From NCBI RefSeq assembly GCF_022458985.1, contig NC_061777.1, positions 11,931,668 to 11,995,667 of the forward strand: a stretch of 64,000 nucleotides of DNA, in the 5' to 3' direction. The notes beneath the pieces were generated by a model. That model was given only the letters and a program-made list of their open reading frames with translations. It did not search any database and was not told the origin of the DNA. Origin of the DNA: Mugil cephalus (lineage: Eukaryota; Chordata; Actinopteri; Mugiliformes; Mugilidae). The translations under genes were made by a program, and so were the position numbers. Shown here piece after piece: positions 27,231 through 40,679 of the stretch (position 1 is the first letter of the stretch; each line of letters starts with the position of its first letter).

Positions 27231-27613
27231 GGTGTCAAATAAACAGCCCGCGGGCCAAAAACCGTCCAATCTGGCCCGCGGAAAGAATTTGCAAAGTGTG
27301 ACAAGTTAAGAGCAGCCTTTCTACAGAATTGGCTCCTATTTGACATTTTTCCACAAGGGGTCGTGTCGAGTGGCAGACATAAGCAACACTGAGACTAAAT
27401 AGCAGATGGCAGAAATGTGCCAAAAATTGCACTCGTTTCTCTTAAGGAATTTGAGGTTGTTCGTTAAACGTAAACACTGTCATAGTGCACTTCTCTGAAC
27501 TAAAACAAAAGGGAAAAATCTGGCATTGTCATTATTTGTGGGTCTGGTTCCCTTAAGATCAAACTGGGCTGAATGTGGCCCCTGAACGAAAAATGAGTTT
27601 GACGCCCCTGGTT
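27231..27613. mobile_element. hAT-type MITE ('GGGTGTCAAA' ends)
   Basis: Begins AAGGGTGTCAAATAAAC with 'gcccgcgggcc' following, and ends with the inverse 'aatgtggcccctgaacgaaaaatgagtttgacgcccctgg'. These ends are those of a MITE family widespread in vertebrates. It lies in the first agtpbp1 intron and has no coding content. Confidence 0.7.
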
Positions 27614-28335
27614 TATGGGATGATTTAAGATGAGTCACAAACAATGCTGACTTAAACTAGCAGTCATCAGTCCTGCCAAGCAATAAACAGCACCTGCCTT
27701 TAAAATACTTAATGTGACACATTAATTAAATGTAAAAACAAAGGAATCAACATCATAAAAAGAACGATGTCGGGAATCCTTTTCAATTAAAACTAAAATT
27801 GTAACCTTTTAAGCCATCCTCGTCCTCTCATTCAGGCTTCTCTAAGCTTGCAGACTCAAAATGCAATAGCCTCTCTTTGCTGCCACACAGGTACAAGCAG
27901 ACGATATAATCTAAGCTCACGTCTTGATGCGCTGAGGGGAAGCACAGATATTGCTAGAGGTCAGACCATGCACATTTAAAGCTTTCTTTAAAGCAGCCAT
28001 AAGCCCGACATGTTATCGGGGTCATCTTACTCATGACAGATGGCCGAAATAACCCTGCGGGGCTGCCTGCTTCCACAAACCCAGTGTCCAAAATCCCTTA
28101 AGAAAGCATGGTCCCTGCTCCCATGGGGCTATTGTTAGCAAGGTAAACAGCGGGGCAAGGCAGGTTTTGCAAGATGCCAAGCTCGACAGCCACTGCGAAG
28201 CTGGTGTCTGTTGCACCTGCTGGATTGGTCATTCATTAACGCTGGCGGGCCAGCTAACTGGGGAATGTGCTGACAATAATGATAAATAAAGAGCAAGCGG
28301 CGTTAGCTAAAGTAACGGGCCTGGTGAATACTTAC

Positions 28336-28650
28336 AAGATGGACGATTTCACTAACCTCTAAGAAAAGGGGAACTGCTGTGCCGCTCAGGGTGGACCAAT
28401 TCCGAGATAAGACTCACAGCTGCTGTATTTGTGAGCGATGCCTGAAACGCCCAAATGATGTTTGTTGTGAGAGAAGAGCCAACTGTCAGAGGGTCGCCGC
28501 CGAATACCGCGAGAGTTGCTAAGTTCACCTGTGTGGCTTTAGCCGCAGCTAAGGTGACGACGAGAGGCTGTCCATGAGCGTGTCCTGCAACTTTCCCCCC
28601 AAGATACAACATTAAAATAGTCCTCTGTCTACGCTGGCCACAGCATTTCT
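28336..28650 (-). promoter_or_regulatory. agtpbp1: agtpbp1 5' UTR exon 1 and promoter side (inferred)
   Basis: CpG-containing sequence upstream of agtpbp1 and head-to-head with naa35. A strong minus-strand donor (CATCTT|GTAAGT) at 28336, with a second candidate at 28418, could close a non-coding first exon spliced to the acceptor at 26607. An 86-codon open frame across 28352-28612 does not resemble the CCP1 N-terminus and is probably UTR. The transcription start is not visible. Confidence 0.45.
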
Positions 28651-28679
28651 AAGCATCTTCACTGCGGGCTGAAGCTCTC

Positions 28680-28990
28680 CGATGACATATGATAAGGACT
28701 ACATTTCAGTCTGACCGTGACGGTATGTGACGTATAATGTATGCGCCGGCCAGTAACCCCACCCCCCGCTATGATGACTTACTTATCTGCTCAGCACTAT
28801 TTTTGTTTTATTTTATTTTTTTGTGCGTATTCTACTGTTTTTCTATATTCATACCACTTACGCCAAGAGCTGCAACCCAACATTTCGTTATATACACAAA
28901 TAATGACAATAAATGATTCTTGAATGAGAACTACATTTCACAGGCTGACCGTGCCATGTGACGTATAACGTGTGCGCCAGTCAGTACAGC
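28680..28990. promoter_or_regulatory. Bidirectional promoter core with duplicated module
   Basis: Two similar stretches of about 70 bp (28695-28757 and 28929-28988) each contain TGACGTATAA followed by a TGCGCC-type element, suggesting CRE/ATF and NRF1-like sites. Between them lies a T-rich insert ending ATGACAATAAATGATTCTTG, the typical 3' tail of a fish LINE. The position between agtpbp1 (minus) and naa35 (plus) supports a shared promoter; the factor names are inference. Confidence 0.45.
28760..28925 (+). mobile_element. LINE 3'-tail fragment
   Basis: T-rich stretch followed by 'ataccacttacgccaagagctgcaaccc' and ending 'gacaataaatgattcttgaa'. A related tail is seen near 62822-62850. It is a short dead fragment inserted between the two copies of the promoter module. 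Confidence 0.5.
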
Positions 28991-29037
28991 TTTCGAAGGG
29001 GTTTTCATTAGCTACATGGTTGATACAAAATACTAAG
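28950..29037 (+). other. naa35: naa35 5' UTR exon 1 (inferred)
   Basis: A good donor (CTAAG|GTAGGC) at 29037 closes a likely non-coding first exon downstream of the promoter module. The next exon begins at 30387 or 30390 and carries the start codon. The 5' limit is arbitrary. Confidence 0.5.
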
Positions 29038-30394
29038 GTAGGCGCTGGTTCACAGCGAAGATATGGCTTTACAGTTATAATATTCGTGTTTTTGTATACC
29101 GGAATAAATTGTATAATATGTTATAATGTCCATAATTAGGAATCGTTCGCAGGAAACACACTGTGGGCAACATTAACTTGTTTGTACACGGTATTGCATG
29201 CTAGCTAATTTGACGTTGGTGATGGCTAGCTCACGTCAACTCACGTTTTTAATATCTAGCTATCTTGTGTCCTCTCTAAGTGCTTTTGTTTGTTAAGCGG
29301 TGCACAGTTACGTGAACGTTTGGCGAGGCTGTCAGTGGTGCTAAAAAATGCGAAATAGGCAGACAGACATGTTGACACTTCTTTCTTTCTCTCTCTCAAT
29401 TGGATGCCTTCTTTAGCTAAGTGTTATTTTACTGGCGTGTTATTGGGGTAAAATTGCGATTGACAAGATGATACTCACACATACAGTGTATCGCTGGCTA
29501 CTGCTGTTGCCTCAATGCCAAAAGAATGTCACAAGGTTACATCTACATAAACAAGTTAAGACATATTATAAAAATTGTCTTTTTAAGGACTCACCCTTAG
29601 CTGTAAGAGTATTGAAATGTTCTTGGTGGAGAAAGCTGTGAGTTTCCAGTGCGCTCATGGGTGCTATTGACTCCTTTTTAGGCTGTAACTTGTCTCAAGT
29701 CAGCACACAGAGCTCGATGGATTGCCTTTTTTAGGTGTCCACAAGTTGAGGGCTTGTTAAAATAAAAAAAAAAATATGAAAAAGTTGTAAAAGGACGTAC
29801 AGAAGCTTGTGGTGTGACATATTGTTAGTTATTACTATTGCAGGAAAGCAAGGAGCTAAATTTATGACAAAGCACGGAACATTATACTTGTGACATCCAC
29901 GACTGCGTTCAGAGATACAGATAAACTTTTATTTTTGCAAGTTACGCTGCACGTTAAAGTTTCGTCATGCGTTTCGATGTTTGCCAACCAGCCTTTGAAA
30001 TGACTAGTGTAGAATGTGAAGCAATGTATGAAATGCCTGGGTGAATGTGTATTCTTCACTGAGAAAGGCCTTGAGACCGGAGGGTCTTTGTTCAATAATA
30101 TAAATGAAAACCCATTGGTATTGTAGAAACATCTGACCTGAGGTGGTTGGTTTTAAGCTGTAAAATATAACTTTTAAATAATATCATAATTAATGGCTAC
30201 TTTTTACATAGGTGTCTTGTTTATGCTGTGATCCTGGTTTGGTGGTATGATAATGGTTAAACTGCTTTGTGCTCAGTAAAGCAAATGTCTTATTAAGCCC
30301 AACATGACTAACATGTCTTTTTAATGCTTAATGTCACATTGTATAATAATTAAACTCTTTGTCTGGTCCTCTTTGTTTGTCTGTAGTAGTCACC

Positions 30395-33300
30395 ATGGTG
30401 ATGAAGTCAGCAGTAGATGATGATGATACTGGCTGGGGGCTGGGCATCCCAGAAAAGATGAAGAACAACGCCAACTGGGTTGATATTACACATGAATTCA
30501 AGGGTGCCTGCAAAGGTAAAGGCTCTGCTAGTGACTGCGTGTGGGTCATACATTATGTGTGCAGTTATAAAAGGGACTAACATGTTCCTCCTTTCCCCTT
30601 CCTCACTCTCATCCTTTATTTATCCAGAGTTGAACCTTGGAGAGCTGCTTCATGACAAACTGTGAGTAAGACAAAGTGCTTTTTGCAGAATCAAATTTTA
30701 AAGGGCCAGTTCGCTCAAATTACAAATAATGTTTTCCTCTTACTTGGATGGTTTGAGTCAGCTTGCAGATTTAATTTACCAGAATCTATGTCAATGAAAC
30801 ACATTATTCATGTTTAAATTAGCTATTAGATCAGCTGATCAGATACTCAAACTAACACTGATATTGCTGTTGTGGTTCAGGTTTGGTTTGTTCGAGGCCA
30901 TGTCAGCTATTGAGATGATGGATCCGAAGATGGATGCGGGAATGATTGGAAACCAGGTCAACAGAAAAGTGCTCAATTTTGAACAAGCTATTAAGGTACT
31001 GATCTCTCATTGTCATATCATTAAAAATACTAATTATTATGCATATGTAATGAATTGTCAGCAGTTACAACAGATGACAGTTGAACTTTACAAACCTTAT
31101 TGCGTTGCCTTAAACAGTTATCCTCCTGGTTATTTTTATAACTCTCTCTCGCTCTTTAACTCTGTTCACTTCAGGAAGGTGCCATCAAGGTGAAAGACCT
31201 TAGTCTACCCGAACTCATTGGGATCATAGACACATGTTTTTGCTGCTTGGTGAGTTGTTTATTTTTGTACTTGGCAGAAATCTGAAGGGATAATTTATTT
31301 TGAGTAGCTTGTGCTCCCTGTAGTGGGACTAGAGTTGATATGTTACTTCAGACCACTGCTCAAATACTTGCTGCTGATCACAGCAGTGTCTGATTTGTCA
31401 TTACACTTGGTGCGGTGTATTGCAGATGCTATTAATAAATGCAAGGAATGACAAAACAGGCTGTTTTACATCGCTCTTTTAATCCGTTTCAGTTCTTGTT
31501 TCAAAACTTCAGACAGGCAGTTTGCAAGAAAGCCCCTACAAATGTGTGAAGGTTTGCGTGTGTCTGTGTGTAGATAACATGGCTGGAAGGTCACTCCTTA
31601 GCCCAAACTGTCTTCACCTGCCTGTACGTCCACAACCCCGATCTGATTGAAGAACCGGCCCTCAAAGCCTTCGCCCTAGGCATGCTGAAAGTGTGTGACA
31701 TTGCCCGAGAAAAAGTCAACAAGGCAGCTGTGTTTGAGGAGGTGAGAACTTTTCCACAGTCTTTCTGTTTCTGTGAGGTGGATGTTTTGGTTTTGACCAG
31801 TTCTGGTCATTATAATATATATTGTATCTTGTGGTACTTTTATCTCTTCTTGTGAAATGATTCTGACCATTTCAGCGTATTTCAGCACCTGCACATATAA
31901 ATGATTTACATTTACTTGCCTCATATTTTCCTGCAGGAGGATTTCCAGGCCATGACTTATGGCTTCAAGATGGCCAATAATGTCACGGACTTGCGGGTGA
32001 CAGGTGCGTCTACTGTAATAATTTGTGAAGTCTGCAGTGACACAAATACTGCAGAAAAGATAACCGTTATCTCTCTCGTGTGCTCATCCCATCAGGCATG
32101 CTGAAAGATGTGGAGGATGAATTACAGAGGAAAGTCAAGGTATTTGCTCTCGATTTGATCATAATTAATGTTTCAATAAAAACATTTTTCTGACAAACAT
32201 TATTTCTTGGTTGTGTTCTACTTTTTTAGAGCACGCGCAGTCGACAGGGTGAGCAGCGAAATCCGGAGGTTGAGCTGGAGGTAAGTCACATCCAGTCAAT
32301 TCACTTCTGTTTTCATTTTATTTATCCAGCATCAAAAACAAATCGTCTCAAGTCGTTTTACAGAGTCCGGGCCCTGAAATAACAAGAGCAAGCATTAAAG
32401 ATGCATTAAAGAGTTCTTACTGCTAAAGTCGTGTCCATGCAGCATCATTTAAAACACATAAAAACTAAACACTAGTTGTTTACGTTGGTGCGTGGTTGCA
32501 GTTCCAGCCTAAACATAATTAGGACTACATGTAGTAACTCACATTGTCTCATTCTTCTTTATTTTTTAAACCTAATATTGTCACATTCAGTTCGTAAACC
32601 AGTCCTTGAATCCTAGTCTCTGCCTGTCATAGCTTCCTTAGCATCTGCCCGTGGGACTCACATGACATTTTGAGAGGCTTCAGCTGTTTCAATACAGTTA
32701 TCATAATAAAGGAAGCGGAAAAAAAAAACAGACCCAAAAATGGACTTTTCTGGGTGGTCACACCTAAAATAAAATTCCTCCTGTGAAATGTTCTGTTGCT
32801 TGTGAAGCTTCAAAGACTAGAAATATGCGTATAAATAGCTCTGCGATGATCTCCCACACTTTGTTTGCCCAGCATCAGCAGTTCCTGGCACTTTTCAACA
32901 GAATCAAGTTCACGCGCCTTCTACTGACGGCACTGATCGCCTTTACCAAGAAAGAGGTAACGCACATACGAGCACACAACATCAGGCGATCTCTGTTTTA
33001 ATCAGGGCTGCACAATGAGTAAGTGGTTTGCAAAACATTGTTATGTTGTAGTGTGGAAATTATGCACAGTATTTGAGTGTCACTATCCAAAACATTAGGT
33101 ACACTAGTGAAAACAAATGCATTCTGATATATCAATCCAAGTTTATGTTAAAATAACAGCAGAAAGGGGGTAATTCAACTGTGCGATCCTTTTTGAGTAT
33201 GTAGTTTGTTTCTGTTAGACTGGACTTTTTTTCTGTTACTTAGTCTACAACACTGACTAAATTGAGATTTTAAAAATAAGTAAAAGTGCAGTTCAGTAGT

Positions 33301-36300
33301 CCTCAATAATGAAAACACAGTCCAATCAAGAGCGCATTTAGTTATTTTAAATAAATGCTTAATACCATAACCTGAAGCTAAGATTTAGTGCTGTTTTATT
33401 AAAATGGATTTGTTTTCACTAGTGCACCTAATTAACTGACAAAAAAAGCGCACAGGGTTCATTAATCATCGATGCCAAGTATAAGGATTAAAGAGTTAAG
33501 TACCTGCAGACAATGATAATTTTGTTCATTGTTGTCGTCTTGTGTTCTTATCTTCATCAGACCAGCTCAGTGGGCGAGGCCCAGAAGCTTGTGGCTCAGG
33601 CAGCCGATCTGTTATCAGCCATTCACTCCAGCATTCAGCACGGCATCCAGTCACAAAACGACACCACCAAAGGAGGTAACATATACACGCGGTTTAAAGC
33701 CGTCGAGTCGAGTCACATAGTTTCTCTGGGAGTTTATAAGGCAGCAGCAGCTGTCAAGGACTGCATGCTTACGAGGAAGGTCCCAAAATAGTCAAGGTAC
33801 CTAAACAAGAAGAGTATCAGACATGCATGAAATTGTGTAGCTTAGCACATTCTTGTGTTCCGGTCATTTAACCGAGAGAGATACACAAGGAGTCCCTTCT
33901 CCTGCTTCCAGAAATGTTCACACACAAAGTTAATTTTCCACTTGGTCCATGTTAATAAATGTGGTTAAGACAGGCTCCTAGGCTACATTCATTTATAATT
34001 AAAAAAATGTGACCTGTGTTTTTTTTTTTTTCCTGTGTGTGCTGCAGACCATCCCATCATGATGGGCTTTGAGCCTCTTGTCAACCAGAGACTCCTGCCG
34101 CCTACGTTTCCTCGCTACGCTAAGATCATTAAGAGGGAGGACATGGTGGCGTACTTCAGCAAGCTCATAGAGCGCATCAAGACCGTCTGTGACGTGATCA
34201 ACACCACCAACCTCCATGGCATCCTGGTAAACTCATAAGCATTTTCATCGTGTTCTTACCCTCCATCCCGGTGAACACACAGCTGAGGAGGATTTCTTGT
34301 CGCTACTGTTTATATGTGAGATCAGAGGGAAGAGCAGAATAAATGTTCTATCACACCATAAATACATGGCATGAGATAAAAAGGATGGACATTTATTGAT
34401 CCCCTGTGAGAGAAATTCAGGACACAGCAGCATTAGAATAAGAAGACAATTAGAACATACAGGAGTCTGTGTACACCGATCAGCCACAACATTAAAACCA
34501 CTAACAGGAGACGTAAATAACATTGACTATCTTGTGACAATACATTGTTCTGCTGGGAAACTTTTGGACCTGGCATTCATGTGAATGTTATTTAGACATG
34601 TACCACCCCACCTAGACCAGACCAACCACCCCCACCCCACAGCAATGACACTCCTTGGTGGCAGCAGTCATCTCCAGCAGGATGCAACCCGACATAAACA
34701 CAAGGTGTTGACCTGGTCTGAAAATTCAATAGATCCCAAACTGTCAAGTATCTCAAATATCTGTGGGATGATCCACAGAGGCCCCTCCCCTCAACCCATA
34801 GGACCCAAAGACCCCCCCCCCCACTAACCACAGACCACAAACATAATGGTTGCCAGACACCACAGGACTTCCCTCAGAAGGTCCATGTCCTTGTCCGGTT
34901 TTGGAGGCACAAGGGAGACCTAGACAATATTAGAAAGGTGGTCATAATGTTACGTCTGATCGGTGTACATACAGCACGTGCTAAGAAAATAATAACGAGA
35001 AATAGAGCATGTGTTCACCTTTTGTAAACACATACATGCTACATACTGTACAGTTACATGTACAAGTCACTTTGCCAGCTGTGGTAACAACAGCCAACAT
35101 CCATACACATAATTCCCTGGATCCCTGAATTCTCTTCACTATGAATAATAAAAATGCCTAACGTTAACTATGATATGTATGTATATATAAATCTCTTTTT
35201 TTTTTCTTTTTTTACCAGGATTTCTTCTGTGAATTCAGTGAACAGTCTCCCTGTGTCCTCTCCAGATCTCTTCTCCAGGTAGATTATATAAGTTGTATTT
35301 GAAAAACGTCACTGCTGTTTTCCCTGATGACTGCACAGCAGCTCTTTGAAATGTATTTGAGGTTAATGTCATTTATGCACATGGATGAATTTATAACGTT
35401 TTTACATGATTATAAAGATATAAAATCTAATCAGATTGTCTTGTACGAATTCAGACAACGTTCCTGATAGATAACAAGAAAGTGTTTGGCACTCACCTGA
35501 TGCAGGACATGATAAAAGATGCCCTGAGGTACTTTGTGAGCCCACCTGTTCTCTCCTACAAGTAAGTTTACCAACAGTTTTTATGATTAGAGCAGGTAAT
35601 TATCATCATGTAAGGATTTAAATAGTTTTATCTTGAGTGATATTATTGGTTAATCTCCCACCTAGCTGGCTGCAATTTATGGTTTTAGCTCACGCTGGGT
35701 TAAAGTTTAAACCCAGGCACAGAGTTGTTCATTTCGCTGCCACCACAGGACTGCAGCTTATAAAAAAAAAAGGATGTGGACAATAATTCTTCACCACAGT
35801 TTTACTGCGAGATGCTGTAACTTCTACAGATTAATGATTCTAGTAAAGTTTGTAGACTGCAGAGGTTTTCAGATATTTACTGGTGGAATTAATGATGCAC
35901 GGAGTCCCTGCACACAACATCTCTCATTCACTCATATTGATTAACTGCGCGCCTGCAGCCACTTGAGCTTATTTTGTGTGTGTTGTCTCTCCAGGTGTTG
36001 CCTGTTTAACAACCACCAGGCGAAGGATTACATCGACTCCTTTGTCACGCACTGCTCCAGGGTATGTCACTTGTCGTGACATCGTCTGTCGAAAAGTTTT
36101 CCCAGTGGGCGTCTCGTGTCTTGTAGTGAAATTTAAAGATCGCATTCAGAATTCACGTTCTTCCAATTCTCTCCACAGCCATTCTGCAGCCTCATCCAGA
36201 TCCACGGACACAACCGAGCTCGACAGAGAGACAAGTTGGGACACATTCTCGAGGAGTTCGCCACGCTGCAGGATGAGGTGAACTCAAGTTGTTTCATCTG

Positions 36301-38970
36301 TTTGTTTGTTTTTTTTTAACAGTGGTTAAACACATCACCACACTTATGGCAATTCGTGCCAGGGATTCTTATTAGAAAGATTTAGTTACCTATTAACGAC
36401 CCATATCGCTTTACCACATCGGTGTGGTTTTCTTCATGCCTCTGCAGGCGGAGAAGGTGGACGCGGCGCTGCATAGTTTGCTCATGAAACTGGAGCCTCA
36501 GCGGCAGCATCTAGCCTGTCTCGGCACCTGGATCCTCTACCACAACCTGAGGATCATGATCCAGTACCTGCTCAGCGGCTTTGAGCTGGAGCTTTACAGC
36601 ATGCATGAATACTATTACATCTACTGGTAAGAGGACGTATGTTCATCGCTGGGAGCTGCCGCTCACAATTAAAGCACGACACGTCAACTCTCCGTAAATG
36701 TTTGTGTTTTTTTCTAGGTACCTGTCAGAATTCCTTTACGCGTGGCTGATGTCCACTCTGAGCAGAGCCGACTCCTCTCAGATGGCAGAAGAGCGGATTC
36801 TGGAGGAGCAGCTGAAGGGACGCAGCAGCAAAAAGACAAAGAAGAAGAAGAAAGGTGGACGTTTTTTTTTGTTGTTGCATTGTCCTTATCTGATATGGAT
36901 GACCACAACAACCAAGTCTGCACAGAATTACAGCCAATTCAGAATGTTAAAGAGTCAGAAGAAGTGTCAAAAGGAAATAAGGTCCAAGAGCAGAAACAGA
37001 AATACACAAATGTTTTCACATCATATTCATAGAATGAATAAACTGTAGACCAGCTGATCACCATGATTCAGTAGAAGCCAGCTCTGTACAGCGATATCTC
37101 AGCTAATAGTAGCTCTTTTGGTTTTCCCTTTTACCCCTTCAGAATCAAACTGATCTCCAGCGTTTTGTAATTACCGTAACTCACAATGGTTTGCGCTGGG
37201 AAGTTGTGCTTTTTGTCTGCAACACCTTGGTGACATCTCAAGGATATAACTAACTTTGTTTTTACCAACAAATTCCTCCAAACAACTGTCTCTTCCTGAG
37301 TCTCTTCACTCGTGCATCGCCCCCAAACCTGCAGCCAACAGCAGCAGTAGTGCATCATCATTACCGTAATGGCAGCTTTTTTTTTTCTCTCTATAAAACA
37401 CAACTTCTCAGTGTTCAGCCACAGTTTGAATTTTGCCCATTGGTGAGTTACGGTAATTCAAATACCGAAAGCTTTTTTTTAGGAGGGAAGCAGATGTTTA
37501 GGTCTTTAAAGGTTAAATAACAATACAGACTGCTGCCACCTGCTGGTATCAAGAGTTATCTCCATCCAGGCAGATACAGAAGTACATGTATATACCAGGT
37601 GGCCATGGACTGATTTTTAGTCCAGATGATGTCACATTGTTTCCGGTAGTTCTTTGAGTTTTGGTTTGTCGTGGTCTTAAAAACTTTTTTGCGATTCCTT
37701 TGCAGTTCGCCCTCTCAGTAAAGAGATTACCATGAGTCAAGCATACCAGAATATGTGCGCTGGCATGTACAAGGTGGGAGAAATTTAATAACACGTCTTC
37801 AACACATCCTGACACACGCAGAGATCTTTTAACATCCCTCATTCTCTCTTTAGACTATGGTGGCTTTGGATATGGATGGGAAGGTGCGTAAGCCTCAGTT
37901 TGAACTAGACAGCGAGCAGGTTCGCTACGAGCATCGCTTCGCCCCCTTCAACAGTGTGGTGACTCCCCCACCTGTGCACTACATACAGTTCAAGGTACTG
38001 TTTGAGTCTGTGTGTGTCCTCTGCGTTGTCTGCCCTTTTTAGTTATTTGTGATTGTATGTTCTCTCTGACACATTCCTCCTCCTCTTGTCCATTCAGGAG
38101 ATGTCTGACCTCAAGAAGTACAATCCTGCACCAGGCTCTGCCGACCTCTACATGGCCGCCAGCAAACACTTTCAACAGGCCAAGCTCATCCTAGAAAATG
38201 TGCCCAGCCCAGATCCTGAGGTCAGGAAATTAATTTTTATGTGCAGATGTCACATTATTTGCTACAAATGTACTTAAAATGCTATATATGTTAGTGGACG
38301 AGTTATGCCTTTGAGCTCCTAGCACATGGACTTAAAAGCAACGTTTTGAAATGTAAGATTGGAGAGATAACATATTAGATCTTTTTTGTGGGTTTCTAAT
38401 CATTATTTCTTTCATTTGTTTGTACAGATGGTTACATAGTTTGTGCATGTTCCAAATGTTCAAAAATGAATTCATTCTTTCAATATCTACATGTTCAACA
38501 ACAGGCTCTTCCACTAGGTGGCAGCATTGTAACAAAATACATTTTTCATATGAGCTCAACCTGATTTACTTTATAGTTTTATGTGTTACCTTCTCCATTA
38601 TTCTTGACTACCCATAATCAGCTGTTTATAATCGATCACAGGTGAACCGTATACTGAAGGTGGCCAAACCCAACATTGTAGTTATGAAGCTCCTGGCTGG
38701 AGGACACAAGAAGGAGACCAAGGTAACGCAATACACGCATTGATTGAATTCGTAGTTTTTTATTTGCTCTTGTGTGCAGTCAATCCCCTTCCAAAAACTG
38801 TATTTATGTAGTTACCAATAAAGAAAAAAAAACACAATATGGTATCTCTTGTAACTGCTGCTTCACATTGTGAAAATTGTTGCACTAAAACGCAAATTGT
38901 GCATCCACAGGTGCTCCCAGAGTTTGACTTCTCAGCTCACAAGTACTTCCCTGTGGTCAAGATTATCTGA
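30395..38970 (+). CDS. naa35: N-alpha-acetyltransferase 35, NatC auxiliary subunit, spliced gene
   Basis: Mak10-family scaffold of NatC, which acetylates N-terminal Met before hydrophobic residues on nascent chains at the ribosome with NAA30 and NAA38. Exons: 30395-30515, 30628-30661, 30881-30995, 31175-31249, 31574-31741, 31937-32003, 32096-32139, 32230-32280, 32873-32956, 33561-33675, 34048-34226, 35219-35278, 35455-35561, 35995-36061, 36179-36277, 36448-36626, 36718-36854, 37706-37773, 37854-37994, 38098-38220, 38642-38722, 38911-38970. Phases all agree and total 724 codons plus stop; human is 725. The ATG sits in CACCATGG. Recognisable blocks: the N-terminal acidic [73 protein letters not shown], a lysine run (KKTKKKKK) and [13 protein letters not shown]. 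The exons from 35477 onward were later copied to 45.7 kb, but the gene itself is intact. Confidence 0.97.
34471..34968. mobile_element. MITE-like DNA element, full-length copy
   Basis: Bounded by perfect 13-bp inverted ends, GTACACCGATCAG and CTGATCGGTGTAC, about 500 bp long, inside a naa35 intron. No transposase frame. Relatives lie at about 1697, 14873 and 21683, and a fragment abuts the duplication junction at 45.6 kb. The ends resemble teleost Tc1/mariner elements. Confidence 0.85.
37533..37546 (-). promoter_or_regulatory. CTCF consensus-like site
   Basis: The minus strand reads CCAGCAGGTGGCAG, a full match to CCASYAGRKGGCRS, in a naa35 intron about 1 kb before an opposite-facing match at 38511. 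Unit 2 has lost this interval. Confidence 0.35.
38511..38524 (+). promoter_or_regulatory. CTCF consensus-like site (copy in unit 1)
   Basis: CCACTAGGTGGCAG matches CCASYAGRKGGCRS at every position, in the naa35 intron before the penultimate coding exon. The same 14 bases with similar flanks recur at 47858 in unit 2. Confidence 0.4.
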
Positions 38971-39450
38971 TTCTCCTCTGCACCAGAGGATGGATGTCAT
39001 CTGAACATGTGTGCAAGTGTAACATTGTGTAAAAGTCTGTCTGATACACTTTTTTTTTTGTTGTTTTTTTTTTTTTTTTACCTGAATGAGAACTGTAACA
39101 TGCAAAACCAGACCAGAGAATTGACAACTGGACCTAAATATGTAACAATATCCACATCTGCAGCTGTGAACGTTTGAGTGTGTGTGCGTATGTGTGTGTT
39201 TGTGTATATTTTGTTTGTTGGTGTGTGCGTGTGTGACAGAGAAAAGCCATGGTGCTTTTGTGCAAAGAACCAGCAGATGGGAGTGTTGTGAAGGCGAGGA
39301 AAGAAAGATGGAATGAAAATGGGTGCATATCAGTAAAACACATGAAAACTCTGTTTGTCTGTGTGTTTTAATCAAAATTGGAGACAAAAATGTGATACTA
39401 TCAGACCGTTGCTAGCACTAGGTCGCATTTAACTCAAACTGCCAGATCAT
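38971..39450 (+). other. naa35: naa35 3' UTR (inferred)
   Basis: Follows the naa35 stop at 38968-38970. It contains T tracts near 39051-39080 and TG-rich sequence near 39177-39235. No canonical AATAAA was found, so the end is unknown. Confidence 0.4.
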
Positions 39451-39764
39451 TTGCATAGAATAACACTTACAATAATCAAGCTGAGGTGCACATACACATA
39501 TGAAGTGCATGCAGCAAACATTTTAAAGGTCTAATATATATTACACAGCAAATAGTAGCCTAGTGGTACAGACACTTTATATGGGAGCGAACTGACTGCA
39601 CCCAGCTGACTCTTTCAACACGAGCATCTCGTGACTACGTTCCTTTGTATTGTGCAAAATGGAAAACTACAAAAAAAAAAACACCTTCCACATCGATGTC
39701 ACCTGGTTGAGCTGCTGCCCCATAAAGTGAGGCTATAGTCGTAATCGCGGTGCCACAGGTTTCA

Positions 39765-40250
39765 GTGGTGGAAAGTAACTAACTACATTTACTCAAGTAC
39801 AGTTTGGAAATTGAACCTGAAACTTGTACTATACTTGAGTAGTAGTTAACCGATTTTAGTCCAGTTTTATACTTTATACTTGCATCCTAGTGTGTTTTAT
39901 TGGACAAAGTGCAGTGTGCTTTCCTCATAAAATTAAGAACAACAACTTTTTCAAAGGTTACAGAACATTTTGATTCTGTCATTTCAACAAATAACATTTG
40001 TTTTTCCTTCAAAGCTCCTCACATGCTTTTAACTATAGCATTCAAATGATCCAGTATTATTAGTAAAACATCTATGTAGCCTCACATCATCTGTGTCTGA
40101 AACTGTCCATCAAGTTTATCAAACTAGAGCGAAACAACGCAGCTACAAAAATAAGAAGCTACTTACACTCTGACGCCTCAGAATTAATACTATTTCTGTA
40201 CCCAAAAGTACCCGTATGCATTTGAACGACGTACTTCCTCCAACAAGAGT
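39765..40250. mobile_element. MITE-like element ('GTGGAAAGTAACTAACTACATTTACTC' type)
   Basis: The left end reads CAGTGGTGGAAAGTAACTAA followed by 'ctacatttactcaagtac'. The right end contains 'gtacttcctccaac', the rough inverse. This is a DNA-transposon end type common in teleosts. A remnant of the right end is also seen near 49983 in unit 2. Confidence 0.6.
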
Positions 40251-40679
40251 GACAAGTAAGCCGTCAAAAGAGCAGGGCTAGAGCAAAAGTTCTTTATTCT
40301 GCCTCTCTGTCAGTGGAGATCTCGAGCTTTTGTTGAGTGATGGGGCACCGGCCGGCCTGACATGATGTGACTTAGTAGTTAAATGTGAATTTGAAAGTCA
40401 AACTGTTATGGAAATGAGGTTTCATGAAGAGATAACAAATTACACAGGGACTCTCGGGCAGCCATATTTATTTTAATTCATGAAACGTAAGACAGAAATT
40501 TTAAATATAGTTTACAGTCATATTTTTTTTTTAAAGACTTTGATGCAACAAGTGGTGATTAATGCACTTTAAAGTCATTTGTTTGCCTCATTAAAATGGG
40601 TCTTTCTTATCACACCAAGCTGCCTACGCTCTACTTGACATCGTCTTCTCTCTGCAGGTGACTATGGTTATGAATGAAC

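Noticed and set aside
28352-28612. 86-codon minus-strand frame (MLYLGGKVAGHAHG...) as a separate protein or longer agtpbp1 N-terminus
   Set aside because: No family resemblance and no phase-compatible splice to exon 2 that would give the known CCP1 start. More likely 5' UTR or promoter.
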